Assembly: GCF_028389875.1 (NCBI RefSeq)
Contig: NC_084672.1
Location: 2,207,501 to 2,271,500 of the forward strand
Direction: 5' to 3'
Length of the DNA stretch: 64,000 bases
From: Rhea pennata
Taxonomy: Eukaryota > Chordata > Aves > Rheiformes > Rheidae
Made by a program: the position numbers and the translations under genes. Positions 12,801-23,800 of the stretch are shown one piece after another; within the stretch, counting starts at the first letter, position 1, and every line of letters starts with the position of its first letter. The notes below the pieces were generated by a model. It did no database searches, had not been told where the DNA came from, and saw only the letters and a program-made list of their open reading frames with translations.

Positions 12801-15800
12801 GATACAACTCTTTCTCTAATGAAAGTTGTTATTTTGAAATAAATCTTGCTGGACAGAAAGCAAGGACCACCTTTTTTCCTGTTAAAATACATCTAAAGTG
12901 CATGCTTTTTCTATAAATGCAGAAGTAGTACTCTATGCTTTTACTCAGTAAAAATATCTTAAAGTAAAAAGATTCCAGTACAATAATGCATGTACTCTGG
13001 TTTACACTTGGATCTATATCAAGTGAAGTAATCTCTCTCACTACTTTCACTGCAATAACACTGCTAACTAGTCTGCACCCAACAGGGTTTATTTACCAAC
13101 CAATGCTGAATAGGGAAGAATCCTCAGATGGCAGGAACTAATGCAGCTCTAATGAGGTCAACAGAGCTAAGTTAATTTAGAGGGGCTGGGGACCTGGCAC
13201 TGCATGTGTTTAAATCCCATTATATGGGCATAGGAATATAAAAAGTTCCCTTTCTGTACAAGATCAAATTAAACATCTTTATAGATGAGAACTCTCTACT
13301 GATACATCTATTATGTACATTAGCAGAATATTATTTTTGACAAACAAATATGCCATATAAAATGCAAGAATCATTACAGGTACATTTGAGCTATTAAACA
13401 ATTGTATTACTTTGTGAAAGAACTAAAAATGCTTGAGTTTATCCGCACGATCTATTTTCTTCTTTTGATATAATTACAAGCAGACATATCAATGAAACAT
13501 TCATTTAGATTTCTGTTTGTAAGAACAAAAGTTATTATCCAAGCCAATTACTCTTTTACCCACATGGTTGCACAAAGACAGAAAGTTCAATTTTCACCTC
13601 ATCAGTGATTTTGTGGTATTTATTTTATTATTATAATGCACCACTGTACAGAAAGGAAACTGCTTGTGCTATTAAACAAGAATTGGAGGGAAATTGAGAG
13701 CCTTCTCAATTAAAATAGAAGATTCACAATGCAGACTCCCAGTCAGACTGACAGTGAAATGAACAGCATTGTAGTGGCAGATTCCACTCAGGATAACAAG
13801 AATTGAAATGCTTAATAAAAGAAAAGCTGATAAAAGTTACTCTGCTAGCTTAGATGCACAGCAACTGACAATTCTACATTGGCAGAAGTTGGAGCAGATG
13901 GTATCGTGAGTCTCTTCCATCTATATTATCCAAGGTTTTACACTTAATCTAGCTTTAACTGTCTTGATGTAGAAGAAAAGAGAAGAGAAAAGCAGGGCAA
14001 ATAGGTCATTATTACTAACCTAATGCTCTATGAGAAAGGGAATTAGCATGCTCAATTACTAGCATGGAGTAGAATCTACAGAAGAAGTTGATATGTTTAT
14101 TATAGTTAGAAGTAGTTCAAAAATCATTCTACTTCAACACAAAGGTCAATTCAAGGTGGAGGTCACTTCACCATGTACAAAATCAACAAGTCTTATTCAC
14201 TATGTAATTCTATTTTGTGGATGTATGTGATACATGGTTTTGAATACAGAGTCCAATTCCTTTATGAATGACTGTATTAATCTTCAAAGCAATCTATCTG
14301 CAACTAAACCACTTTTCATGCCTATTTATGGTATTTGCATATTCTAGAGCCCTCTAGAAACATTTTTCATTTATGTCTTTTATTATGTTAACGATGAGAA
14401 AATATTAACTTGTGTATTCAGAATGCCACAGAAAGTATCAACTTCTAGAAAAACAAAGTAAAGCTGTGCAAGCAATTCACATGTTTTCAAATTACCATAC
14501 TTTTTAAGCAAGTTTGAACTGACTCACCTACCAGTTAGAATCATAGAATCAGTAAGGTTGGAAGGGACCTCTGGAGATCATCTAGTCCAACCTCCCTGCT
14601 CAAGCAGGCTCACCTAGAGCACAATAGACAGGGTTGCATCCAGGCAGGCCTTGACTATCTCCAGAGAAGGAGACTCCACAACCTCTCTGGGCAGCCTGTT
14701 CTAGTGCTCTGTCACTCTCACAGTGAAGAAATTCCCCCTCACGTAATAGACAACAATGTCTTTTTTGCCATTGCTATGTATGGGCTTTATAATTATAGCA
14801 AGTGGAAAATGCCTCTTCTATTGTTCTTAAGTTTCATCAGAAGAATAAACTTAATTACAGCACATAAGAACGAAGGGATCAGTGCTTCACAATTCCCCTT
14901 ACGATGCTAGGTTCACACAGTGCAGCCCTGCTGTTGATATGATTCTGAAATATTGTGTGTGTAAACAATTTTAAGCCTATTCAAACACATCTGTGGGCAA
15001 GCTATTTGGTACACGACAAGTACTCTAGCAACATGTACGTGAAAATAGAGCCTGTTCATTTGACTTCAATCCTGCTGTATGTTAACTACTACAAACACAA
15101 TTTGTGCTCCATTTCTACTTTTACATGGCCTATTATGGACTGCAAATCAGAGACATTACTGTATGAAATTATTTTTTTTCAACTTGGAATCAGCTTCAGA
15201 AGCTGATTCCTTTAAGCTTATGTTCTTGGAAATACTCTCTTCAAATGGAAAACTATTCAGTTCATGGACATGTCTTTAAAGTGAAAAGGATTTTTGAAAA
15301 AAACAAAGTATGTTTAAATAAGAAAACTGTTTTATAGTTGCAAGTGAGGAAAAGATAGGAACTGAGGAATTCTAGGTGATAGTTTCCCAGCTGGATTTCT
15401 CAACTATTTAATAATAAAAGCTTTTTATGTTGGCATGCCAGGCATGTAGAACAGCTGGCAAAACAGTACTGTTTGTCATTTTATTTATAATGGGAAATCG
15501 AGGCTAACTTTTGTGTTACTGAATATGCATTTCTAAGCAGATGCCATACATTACAGAAAAAAAAAACAGAAAGAGGAAGTCAAGGTAGAGCATAGTACGT
15601 GTCACACTCTAAATTAAGCTCACTGATGCACATAGAGAGTTAAAACACCATAGATAAATTATAGAGAAGCTGAACTCTGTTCATTTTTCTTCACAATGTA
15701 AGTGTATTCAGATAGGATGGGATTGGAATACTCTATGGAAAACTTGAAACTCTTGTTTTCAAAACACTAACAGGTATCATTCTTTTCCACTCAAAACTTA

Positions 15801-18800
15801 AGGATGCCATGGCTACTCCATTCCACAAATTCCAAAGTTCTTATTCTTTGAAAATTATAAATCAAAGTGTTTGCTAAGCAATTGACATTTTATATATTAA
15901 AAAAGGATGACTGACTTTTTCCAATACAATCTTACAGAATTTCATTCTCAATATTTTGTGTGATAGAATTTTGTACAAGTTAAAAATCTAAGATTTTATT
16001 GTACCTTATCTACCATTTCAAAGAAAATCAATTCTTTAATGCTATTTGTTTTTTTTTTCAAAAAAAAAAACAGCAATATAAACAGTAGGCTGCTCATTTT
16101 GGTTATATCATTTCAAGTAGCTTCAATCTATATCTTGTAGTTACAACACTAGCACAACAGAGATCCTCTTCCTAAGATTCTCACTCAAAGCTCCCTTGAA
16201 TTTAAATAACCCCAAATTGTGACAACTTATTTTTCAAATCAAATGTTTTTAAAACAAGTCATTTGATGAAACCGCTTTGAACTGACCAAAATTCAGTTTA
16301 GAATAAAAAGCAAAAATACTTCAAATCCAAATGTTTTAAGGCTTAATATGATTTTATAAGGGTTTCAGTTATGAAAGATGGTGAAACATCAGATTTCAAG
16401 GAGAAAAGCTGTATTTATCATACATGTGACTGCCCCAGATGCAAAAGGAAGACTTCCCCACACCTTGCCATATCTTTTAGGTGAAAAAAAGAAAGAAAAC
16501 CACTTTCAGTCTCAAATAAGGCAAGCCTTTATATCTGTGCTCATGCTATTCTGGCATACTGTTCCAAGTACTTCAAAGGAATTGCTTACAGAAGCACAGT
16601 TAAGCATATAGTATTTGCAGGACTGAGATCCTTAACTTACTTCTGGAAGGGGAAAAAAAAAAAAAAAAAAAAAGAATGGAAGGCTTTTTTCTGGAGGTGC
16701 CCTTGATGGTACAGACTTCCTTCCTTTAGGTTGACTGTGAGGCAGGGAGAAGGCTCCTGTCTCTCAGTTCTCTCATTCTGCTGAGAACTTTCTAACACAT
16801 TCAGTCACCAGATGATATATTAGCCAAAAATGAATCCATGGAGACATGGAACACATCACAATCAGTTGATAACCTGCAAGTCCCCAGTCTACACATTTAA
16901 TATAGTCTATGCCAAGTATGTACTATGGTACTTCAGACCTGTGAATCTTGAGAGATACGTGGTGCTGATTTGCCGCGTTCCTGGATGATCAGGGGTTCTA
17001 CAGGTACTTGTGGCAAAATAAACTGTTTCTGAGAAGCACCAAAAGGAAGCTCCCTGATTTAGAAGAAAGAAATAAGGTTTAAAAGTTACTTTGATTTTAC
17101 ACATTAAATCCATACTGCTTCCATCTGGCTGAATTTAATGATTATTTTTAAATTCATGTGTAGCAAAAAAACAAAACAAAACAAAAAAAACCCACAAGAG
17201 TTAACAGAAAAGTTGCAGTAGCTACTTGGGACTGCATTTTCTTTTGTATTGCTTTTAACATAAAACATAATAAAGCCAAAATACCAAATGACCAAAATAA
17301 CCTAATCTGGGGCAAGTGTTCCCCATTCACTTCATAAGATTTTCATATCATAGTTTCCATCTTGCTTTAATCCCTACAATAAAACAGCTGTTCCACTTAC
17401 CATTTAGGAGGCTGCTTTGAATGTTCTCCTTTATCAGTAGAAGAAATAGTTAACACTTGTCTGTTTAAAGCATTTAAATAATTTTCAGCATGCTTCTGTT
17501 AGAGAAAAATGTTTAGACTATTAAAAAGGTGTTAGAATATTAGTTTTAACTCACTTAACTTAGCAATCTAGAGCTTTCACTTGAGTGAAAAGTTCATAGG
17601 CTTTGTATTTCTATCAGACTGAAGCAAAATTTCCCTAATGATGAGGCACAAAATAATTTTATCTCTGACCCTCCCCAAAAAAGGAAGTCATTGGTCTAAA
17701 CTGTTATGTTTGATGAATCCCATTATGTGCTAATTAGAAAGGGAATTTGCAGGATGGCAAACTCATGGCCCTGCTCACTCTCAGGAAGTTGCTGACAGAG
17801 ATCTCAGACTAAGGTGTCTTCATCTGTTTCATTTTACTTACTCTCAGTCCAAATTCAGTTCTTTCAATTGCTGTTTCCAGATTGCTAATATCCACAGCCT
17901 CTATTTTTCCTTTCAAGTTGATATTTCTCACTTTATCTTTGAGCTTATGAAGATCTTTTTGGACCTAAAAAGCAAATTATTACAATAATCACACTCATAA
18001 CCAAAACCCATGGGTTTACACAACAGCGTTTAATTCAAACAAAATGCTTCCTAAATATAGCAAAGAAATACATAAGACTTCCTGTAGTTCTGTACATTTA
18101 CAAACGAGATGGAAAAACACAAAGCTGGTGACTTTTAAAGCCAATGATTAGTAGAGCGCTGAAAAGAAGTTCCTTTTAAAACAAATCTTGCAAAGCAATG
18201 GCAGTAAACTTCAGGACTGAAGGCCTTTTGCATGCAATGTTCTTCCTTTACACATTTCAAACATCCATTTTGGCACAAATGGCTTAAAGCAAGCTCAGAA
18301 GCGGTACTGGCTTGAAAGGAAGAGGCAACCTGAGCGATCACATCTATCTGTGTCAAAAACACATTTATACTGTGACAACCAAACAAGTTCAAGGTCCCCT
18401 TTGGCTAAGGACTATAAAATTTACAAAGCCTTGTTTTTTATCCAAAATTCATAATCAGAAAACACAAGACAAGATACGATGTTAAGAACTGACAAATTTC
18501 TCCAAAGTCCCATCTTCCTGGGTTCTGTGCTGTTCCCAGCAAATTTCCAGAGACACTGGATAAAGCGTTCTTTTTTTGTTGTGCCTCACAGAAGAAGAAA
18601 AATAAAATCTACTAGATCTTTGAAAAAGGATGAAGGAAAAAAATCCCAAATCAGATCTCAGGTGCATTTTCTTCCTTTCAAGAACTAGCAGCAGTCTGGA
18701 GTTATTTTCCCTTCTTCATATGTCAAAGACACTTCTCAAACTCAGTAGTTAGTGCAGGCAGAACCTCTACTTTTTTACAGGCTGGTAAAGAAGGAACTGA

Positions 18801-20501
18801 ACTTCACTGATCAAGTGAGCAGTAGAAAACCTATGGTGTTAGGAATTATTACAAGCACTTTACAGGAAAGCACATAAACCCATGTTGCTTAGAAACTGAA
18901 GATACAATTCAATTCCTTTTAGCATGGTGCTCCAAGAGCATGTTTATTTTTTTGTTTGTTTGTTTTCTTAGTCAGTACCCGGTTCAACTGATACTAAAAA
19001 ATCTGAAGGTACTGATACTCCAACCAAATATAGCTTGCAATGTTAGTTTGATAGATTCTGCCCATGCTCACATCCCTCTAGCCCAGAGGCGAAACAACTT
19101 ATTTCCTTGCAAGTTGTGCAACTATAGTTTGAGCCTCAGATGCGTGAAGACACTCCCTTGACAAGTACCTACCAGAAGTACAGAATAGTTTCTGTATACC
19201 ACGAACTACCAATATTTCAATTCTGAATTTCACTGCTCTTTTCTATAGGCACCTGTGAACATGTTCCTGGCCACCTTACCTTCTCAAGTCACCTGCTGTA
19301 CTGCAGCAGCTCCAAAAAGTGTCAAAAATCAGATTCTTGACCTTTGCATTAAAAAGTTCCATTTGGATTTTGCAGAAGGAACACACACTTCACTGACTTT
19401 GTTACACCAGTAATACTCCCAATGCTGCTATCAATGCAAGGGCTTGTCGGGAGACCTTAGGCTCCTGAACCATCTGCATGGTCTAGTTTCACTGCAACTA
19501 GTGAACATCTTCAGATGGCCTCTCTTTGAGCAGGTCAGGTCCTCAGTGTGAAAAATTACTTGAAAACCATAGAGGAAACATGCTATGCAAAAATGTAATA
19601 CTGTGTTCAACTGCAACAACAATTGCCACTCAACCATTTTATGCATTTATACAGTTTTTCTCCCATCGTATTTAAGCATAGGATGTTGCAGACAGTTTAG
19701 AGCATTCACTTACTGTGATGGATTACTTTCCTTCAGAAATAAGTTTGCTACTTAAGTTACATAAATTAGACATGAAAGTAAGAACTAGGGACACTAAGAA
19801 AACAGCCTCATAGCTTAGTTATACTTAGGAGTATAACACAGTTATGGCAAGACCAGCAATTACAAAGCATTTCACTACAGTTTTCGACCTGAGAAGTAAT
19901 ACCGTTATTGAATTCCTCAGGTTTGTTTTCAAAGCCCCATCTGGGCCCAACAACCGAGGAGTTTGCCAGCGCTAACAGCAGCTCGAAGGGAGCCTTGGCC
20001 AACACCCCCAGGGGCCCAACCACTCTTAAATCAACGGCCAGAGCCTGCCACGGAAGAAAACCGACAGGAAGGATCACAAGGAAACCAATGTGGAAGCGTA
20101 GAAAGCGTTTATTTCAAGTTTAGTGCGATATACAGAGCCGCGGAAGGGTCCACGCCGCGAGGAGAGCGGCCGCCCCGCACCCAGGGCCCGGTCCGGCCCG
20201 GGCGGCGGCGAGGCGGGAAGGGCCCCGGCGGGCGGGCGGCTCGAGCCGCCTCACGGCGCGGGGCCGCGGCGCCTCGCCTCAGCGCGGCGCTCGCCTCAGC
20301 GCGGGCACGAGGCGCGCCCCCCCCCCGCCCCGCGCCGCGCCGCGCCGCCTCCCGCCGGGCTCGGGGGCTCTGTTTGTGTGTGGGTGGGGGGGGAGAAGCA
20401 GCCGCCCGCTCGGGGCTCTGCCCTCGACCCACCTGCACCAGCACGGCCGCCGCCGCCTCCGCCGGCTCCTCCTCCCGCGGCGCCGCCGCCGCGCCGGCCA
20501 T
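761..20501 (-). CDS. IQCH: IQCH, IQ motif-containing protein H, 5' part (seven exons)
   Basis: Seven minus-strand exons (433 onwards at 20433-20501, then 17842-17964, 17401-17495, 16939-17053, 11410-11529, 1644-1755, 761-889) join in one open frame of 254 codons plus one base, starting at the ATG at 20501. I recognised the gene from resemblance to my recollection of human IQCH: a helical N-terminal stretch (LHKLKDKV, then SNLETAIERTEFGLR), the segment ENINAKAVF in exon 5, and ILSLTERRLIPPAAK in exon 7, together with the position next to AAGAB. The human protein is about 1,030 residues, so roughly a quarter is here and the IQ motif is not in this part. IQCH is expressed mainly in testis and is linked to sperm flagella; its molecular role is poorly known. 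It shares a promoter with AAGAB. Residue-level orthology was judged from memory. Confidence 0.88.
890..1643 (-). other. IQCH: IQCH intron 6
   Basis: A 754-bp intron with canonical GTGAGC and TAG ends. It contains an ACT trinucleotide repeat joined to an A27 run (1025-1077). The minus-strand 62-codon open frame at 1387-1575 has no fitting splice sites. Confidence 0.85.
1025..1077. repeat. (ACT)n microsatellite joined to A27
   Basis: About 8.7 copies of ACT (1025-1050) run directly into 27 adenines (1051-1077). On the minus strand of IQCH this reads as a T27 followed by AGT repeats. Probably length-polymorphic. Confidence 0.95.
1644..1755 (-). CDS. IQCH: IQCH coding exon 6
   Basis: Acceptor CTTCCTAG, 37 codons beginning MCNQKIVKGCT and ending LLEDDIKK, then one base before donor GTGAGC. 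Phase fits exon 5 (phase 0) and exon 7, whose first two bases complete a glycine. The other two frames stop early. An internal GTAAGC at 1718-1723 could act as a cryptic donor that would give a 33-nt in-frame exon. Confidence 0.85.
6829..6892 (+). mobile_element. CR1 LINE 3'-end fragment
   Basis: The stretch reads GGGTTAGACTAGGTGATCTC and then TTCTAACCTCAACCATTCTG. This matches the diagnostic 3' end of chicken-repeat-1 elements (GGTTGGACTAGATGATCTC then CCTTCCAACC and CATTCTGTG) in forward orientation. Only the last ~60 bp survive and they are diverged, so this is a dead fragment. Confidence 0.85.
9390..9438. repeat. 49-bp perfect alternating purine-pyrimidine tract
   Basis: From the G at 9390 to the A at 9438 every base alternates purine and pyrimidine, mixing GT/AC, AT and one CG step. 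Such tracts can adopt Z-DNA under negative supercoiling. It lies in IQCH intron 5. Confidence 0.9.
11410..11529 (-). CDS. IQCH: IQCH coding exon 5
   Basis: Exactly 40 codons between acceptor TTTTAG and donor GTAAGT, phase 0 at both ends. It reads QQLEMNVKIMLDPE and ENINAKAVFKQDCGIRLPL and ends KKKPAP. The ENINAKAVF segment resembles my recollection of human IQCH. The exon opens with CAGCAG straight after TAG, giving three consecutive possible acceptors. Confidence 0.9.
14537..14742 (-). mobile_element. CR1 LINE 3'-end fragment
   Basis: The plus strand begins AGAATCATAGAATCAG, then GGTTGGAAGGGACCTCTGGA and GATCATCTAGTCCAACCTCC, and ends at TTCCCCCTCAC. This is the reverse complement of the CR1 3' region with its terminal ATTCTATGATT-type repeat at 14537. 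About 205 bp remain. It is 5'-truncated, as is usual, and has no coding capacity. Confidence 0.95.
15186..15210. repeat. Perfect 11-bp inverted repeat, 3-nt spacer
   Basis: The arm GGAATCAGCTT at 15186-15196 and its exact complement at 15200-15210 are separated by CAG. It lies in IQCH intron 4, far from the splice sites, with no associated gene. Confidence 0.9.
16939..17053 (-). CDS. IQCH: IQCH coding exon 4
   Basis: Acceptor AAATCAG. The first base completes a tryptophan codon split from exon 3, then 38 codons (ELPFGASQKQFILPQ onward, ending RISQDSQ) run to a non-optimal donor GTCTGA, phase 0. No better in-frame donor is visible before the stop that immediately follows. This part of the protein appears poorly conserved. 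Confidence 0.72.
17054..17400 (-). other. IQCH: IQCH intron 3
   Basis: A 347-bp intron with donor GTAAGT and acceptor CAG. It includes an A/C-rich stretch at 17165-17192. No other feature seen. Confidence 0.8.
17401..17495 (-). CDS. IQCH: IQCH coding exon 3
   Basis: Acceptor CTAACAG, 31 codons (KHAENYLNALNRQVLTI onward) plus two bases TG, then donor GTAAGT. The pattern HAENYLNALNRQVLT resembles the IEKYLNVVNQ-type segment I recall from human IQCH. Confidence 0.88.
17496..17841 (-). other. IQCH: IQCH intron 2
   Basis: A 346-bp intron between GTAAGT and CTAACAG. No repeat or other signal seen. Confidence 0.85.
17842..17964 (-). CDS. IQCH: IQCH coding exon 2
   Basis: 41 codons between acceptor TTTTTAG and donor GTAAGT, phase 0 on both sides. 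It begins VQKDLHKLKDKV and ends SNLETAIERTEFGLR. It reads as a charged, heptad-like helix, similar to the N-terminal helical segment recalled for human IQCH. Confidence 0.92.
17965..20432 (-). other. IQCH: IQCH intron 1
   Basis: A 2.47-kb intron. Most is AT-rich unique sequence; the last ~300 bp next to exon 1 enter the GC-rich promoter island. The 85-codon minus open frame at 18135-18392 lies inside it, lacks fitting splice sites and resembles nothing I recognise. Confidence 0.8.
20433..20501 (-). CDS. IQCH: IQCH coding exon 1 (start codon)
   Basis: ATG at 20501-20499 with a purine at -3 and G at +4, then 23 codons in all, ending VLVQ before donor GTGGGT, phase 0. The stretch is alanine- and glutamate-rich because of its GC-rich codons. 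The VLVQ/VQKDL junction parallels the ILIQIHEDL-like human sequence, which supports this ATG and splice. Confidence 0.85.
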
Positions 20502-20802
20502 TGCGGCCGCCGCCTCAGCGCGCCCCTAGCAACGGGACGCGCCGGCCGGGCCGCACCACCTTCCGCGCGGGGGGTGTGTGTGTGGGGGGGGGGGAAGCGA
20601 GGGGAAAGCGCTTTAAACCAGCGGCCGAGCTCGCTCTTCTCCGCTTCCCTCCCCGCGGCAGACAACCCCTCTCTTCGCGGCGGCCCCGCTCCGCCGCGCC
20701 ATCCCTGAGCCGGCTGCCCCGCCGCCTGGCCTCCCCCCCCCCTCCATCCGCGTGGTACAGGCCGGCGGCCGGAAGGGGCGGGGCGAGGCGGCGGCGGCAG
20801 CG

Positions 20803-20875
20803 ATGGCGGCGGCGGGGCCCTACGCGCTGGTGTCCAGCTGCGCCGCCGGCTTCGCGGGCGAGGAGCTCGTCAAAC
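20803..20875 (+). CDS. AAGAB: AAGAB exon 1 (start codon)
   Basis: ATG at 20803 with G at -3 and +4. It codes [13 protein letters not shown] and ends GEELVK plus the first base of Arg25, before donor GTGAGT. No ATG lies upstream in frame, so this start is well supported. Confidence 0.95.
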
Positions 20876-23800
20876 GTGAGTGCCCCGCGCACCCCGCGCT
20901 CGGGGGAGGCGGGGCCCTGCCCCGGGCGCCGCGCTTCAACGCGTCCGCTCCGCGAGGGGGCCTCGAGGCCTCCTCGTTTCCTTAAAAGCGGGTGCAAACG
21001 CTCAGGTTTGGAGGATTTGTGCGCCCCGAAAACCGAGGGGCGGCTGCAGACGACGAAAGAGGGTGAAAAATAAAAAAAAAAGCAAAAGAGGAAGCCCCGC
21101 GCAGCAAGTGTGGTGTTACCTGCTGGGCGCCCGCCACGTCCTGCGTGAGGGAATTGGCCGTCACCCCTGCAGCGGGCCGGGTAGCTTGTCTCGCCTCGGG
21201 ACCGAGTACAGGAGCTGCGAAATAAGAATTTCCCCTACGTTAATGAATAATGATTTGGTTAGGCCGTGGGCCCTGCTGCTAGGGGTTCTGGTCATCGCAG
21301 AAGTGAAGCTTGTAGTTTGCTAGGGCAGCTGAGCGGCTCAAGCGGCCACTGAAAAGTGGCTCACTGGGTCCGATCCAGTGGCACAGGAACAGAGGCAGGG
21401 GAAGGACAGAGAAGCAGGCTAGATATTGGCCTTGTGATTTCTTTTTTTTCCCCACTTATGAAGCAAACCAACTCTTGGACCTTCAAGGCTAAGATAAGTT
21501 TCTGAAAATCCTTAGTCTGAACTCATGCTTCATTATTTGTTTTGATGCACCACTGTCACAGTTCAGAAGCGCAGGAATGGAAAAGAAAAAACCCTCTGCT
21601 TCTGAAATTGTCAATAAAACTTTAAATTGCACTTACTCCATGTTGAAGGTACAGCATTCTGTCAAGATTTGTCTTGGGGCCCAGTACTACTTTTTATGGC
21701 TTGAAAAAGGCAACGCAAGATTTGAGAATAGGGAAACAGTTGGTGAAATTTTACTACTTCTACTAAATACTCAGGAGGGGTTCCAGGAAGAAGCTGCTTA
21801 GATCTTAGTGCTTCTGCCACTGTAGCTTTTTAGTGCAGCCTTCTTAAGAAGCCATCATGAGCAGTTTGATATGCATACTAATACGTGCAACTTAACACCA
21901 CTATTAAGTGTTAACAAATTCCAAATGTCATTGTTTTAGTGATGCTACAGCCCCTTGGCCATCTGAGTCAATCTAATGATTTTATGGATGCTGCAAGTGG
22001 GAGGTCTGGTCCCCCTTCCCATCTGCACAGTTCCAACCATTTTTACCCTCTCTGGTGAAAAGCTTGTTGTATGCTTCTAGAAGAGGGGTTACTTCACTAA
22101 TCCAGCAGATATAGTTAACTATGGCTTTCATTTTTCTTCTTGGATTTGTGTTTTGCTGTTTCAGTGAGTTAGATCTTATGCAAGAGCCTGATAAAGTATG
22201 GAGCTGACCCAAGGGTTTGACTCAGTCCATCTTATAAAACCATGTTTTGTAGCAAGAATGACACTACAGGTCTACTGTCCAAGGTTAGTCTGTCAAAGCA
22301 AGTCGGTTGACCCTGAAGTTATTTAAGGAGATCATAACAAAGAATAGTAAATTTCTGTAAGAACTTTTTCTTAATTGTTGCGTGCTGGTAAGAAAGGTTT
22401 AGGAAATTGGAAGAAATTATACAAGGTTCCAATAGACTGGTTATTTTTCTCAGAAAAATAATGTGAAAATACAAGTGAGCAAAAAACTTGATAGAGTTGC
22501 TACTTCATCTCAGCTTAAGCAGTACTCACTTGGAAATAGCTAAGCTTCTACCATTTTCCAGTACCAAAGTGGAATCTTGCAGGTTATCTTCGCATATTCA
22601 GGTTAGGTTGCTTCACAAAAGGTGGCATTTCTTTTGGAAAGGTTTTAACATCACATACTGAAAATAAAAGCAATAAGAATTTAAAATTTCTGCTTTGTGT
22701 ACCAAGTGAAATTGCATCTGATCTAGAAGCTTAAGTGGAACAAGGAGTTGAAAAACAATAGAAGGACAAGGTTGTTGTGACTGGCTTCCGTTGACCGGAC
22801 TGAAGGATGTTAGTGGGCTGAGGCAAAACACTGGTAGAATATCTGAAACTTGTGCTTTAATAGCCTGAAAATGTTGCACTAGTTTAGAAGCACTACTTGA
22901 ATACTTTTAGACAAATGCAAGGGTGCTAATAAGGCCCTTGTATTAGCATCTCTGAGACAGTACAATATTTTATATGCAACATTTATGGTTGAAATATGCT
23001 ATAAAATACTGTATTGCTTGAGATCAGTGCAGCAGTTGTGGGCTTTGTTTCATGTCTGTTAGACTCAAAGACCTCATCTGCTACCACTGCTTTTGTTGCT
23101 GTGGTGCTCGCTTTCACTACTGGCATGTGCATTTTTTTTCGCCCAGCAAACCTGTTATATACAAGTAGAAGTTAGCTGCCAAGAATATTTACTGTTAGGA
23201 GATGTAGGCAAACATCTCCTGTGACCTTCCAGGAGTTTGAGTCATTAGAAGGCTTTTTCCAATGTTTTCATCCTATAGAGTAGGAAATGGATTGAGGATG
23301 GGTAGAATATTATGGTATATTTGGTATATTTGTTAGATACTTTTTATTCTTTCAAGTTGCTGTGGGCTTTACTGCATTTGGTGTTGTAGCAAAATGAATC
23401 TAGTATAAAATGCACAGGACAGAATTGACCCTCTCTCTCAACTACGTTCATCACAAATCAAGATCCAAGTAAAACACTTGTTTTAGCCAGTTTTTACAAA
23501 TGCTGACTGATAAATACACACATTCATAACTGATGTGATCTTTCACTTCTTTGGCATTTTTTTTAATAGTTCACTGCTCCCCTCCTCCTTCCCAACAAAT
23601 CATGCAAGTTAAATCTGTTTCAGAAGTGTTCTTACTTCTTGTGTAAATTGCAGTATTTCTTACCTTGTATTCCACCAGGTGGCTCTCAAGGCACAGAATG
23701 AGAGAACTACTCAGTGTACCTACCAACTCAGAGGACATGTGATCTTTTAGGGCATAGTAAAGATCTGCATTATGCTCTTAGTATTAAATCTGGAAAACAA

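Larger units (their letters stand above)
11530..16938 (-). other. IQCH: IQCH intron 4
   Basis: A 5.4-kb intron containing one CR1 fragment (14537-14742) and a short perfect inverted repeat (15186-15210). Exons 4 and 5 join in phase 0, so no intervening exon is required. A minus-strand open stretch after an AAAG near 16478 was considered and not supported. Confidence 0.7.
20120..21000. promoter_or_regulatory. CpG-rich bidirectional promoter island, IQCH/AAGAB
   Basis: Sequence turns abruptly very GC- and CpG-rich from about 20120 to 21000, flanked by AT-rich DNA. The two start codons (IQCH 20501 minus, AAGAB 20803 plus) point away from each other with 301 bp between. Visible candidate elements are an ETS core CCGGAAG (20769-20775), a GC box GGGGCGGGGC (20775-20784), and an RFX-like half-site CCTAGCAAC (20525-20533). 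No TATA box is apparent, as expected for a CpG-island promoter. The long open frames on both strands here follow from stop-codon scarcity in GC-rich DNA. Confidence 0.9.

Noticed and set aside
16378-16611. Plus-strand 77-codon frame and a minus-strand stretch near 16400-16478
   Set aside because: Neither resembles IQCH; the minus stretch lacks a usable donor and is not needed for phase.
18135-18392. Minus-strand 85-codon frame in IQCH intron 1
   Set aside because: Cys/His content drew attention, but there is no regular zinc-finger spacing, no splice signals fit, and exons 1 and 2 join without it.
20123-21073. Plus-strand 316-codon open frame, with 110-188 codon frames on both strands
   Set aside because: It lies in the CpG island, where stop codons are rare. 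It overlaps the true AAGAB exon 1 and IQCH exon 1 in other frames, is low-complexity (Ala/Pro/Arg/Gly) and runs across the AAGAB splice donor.
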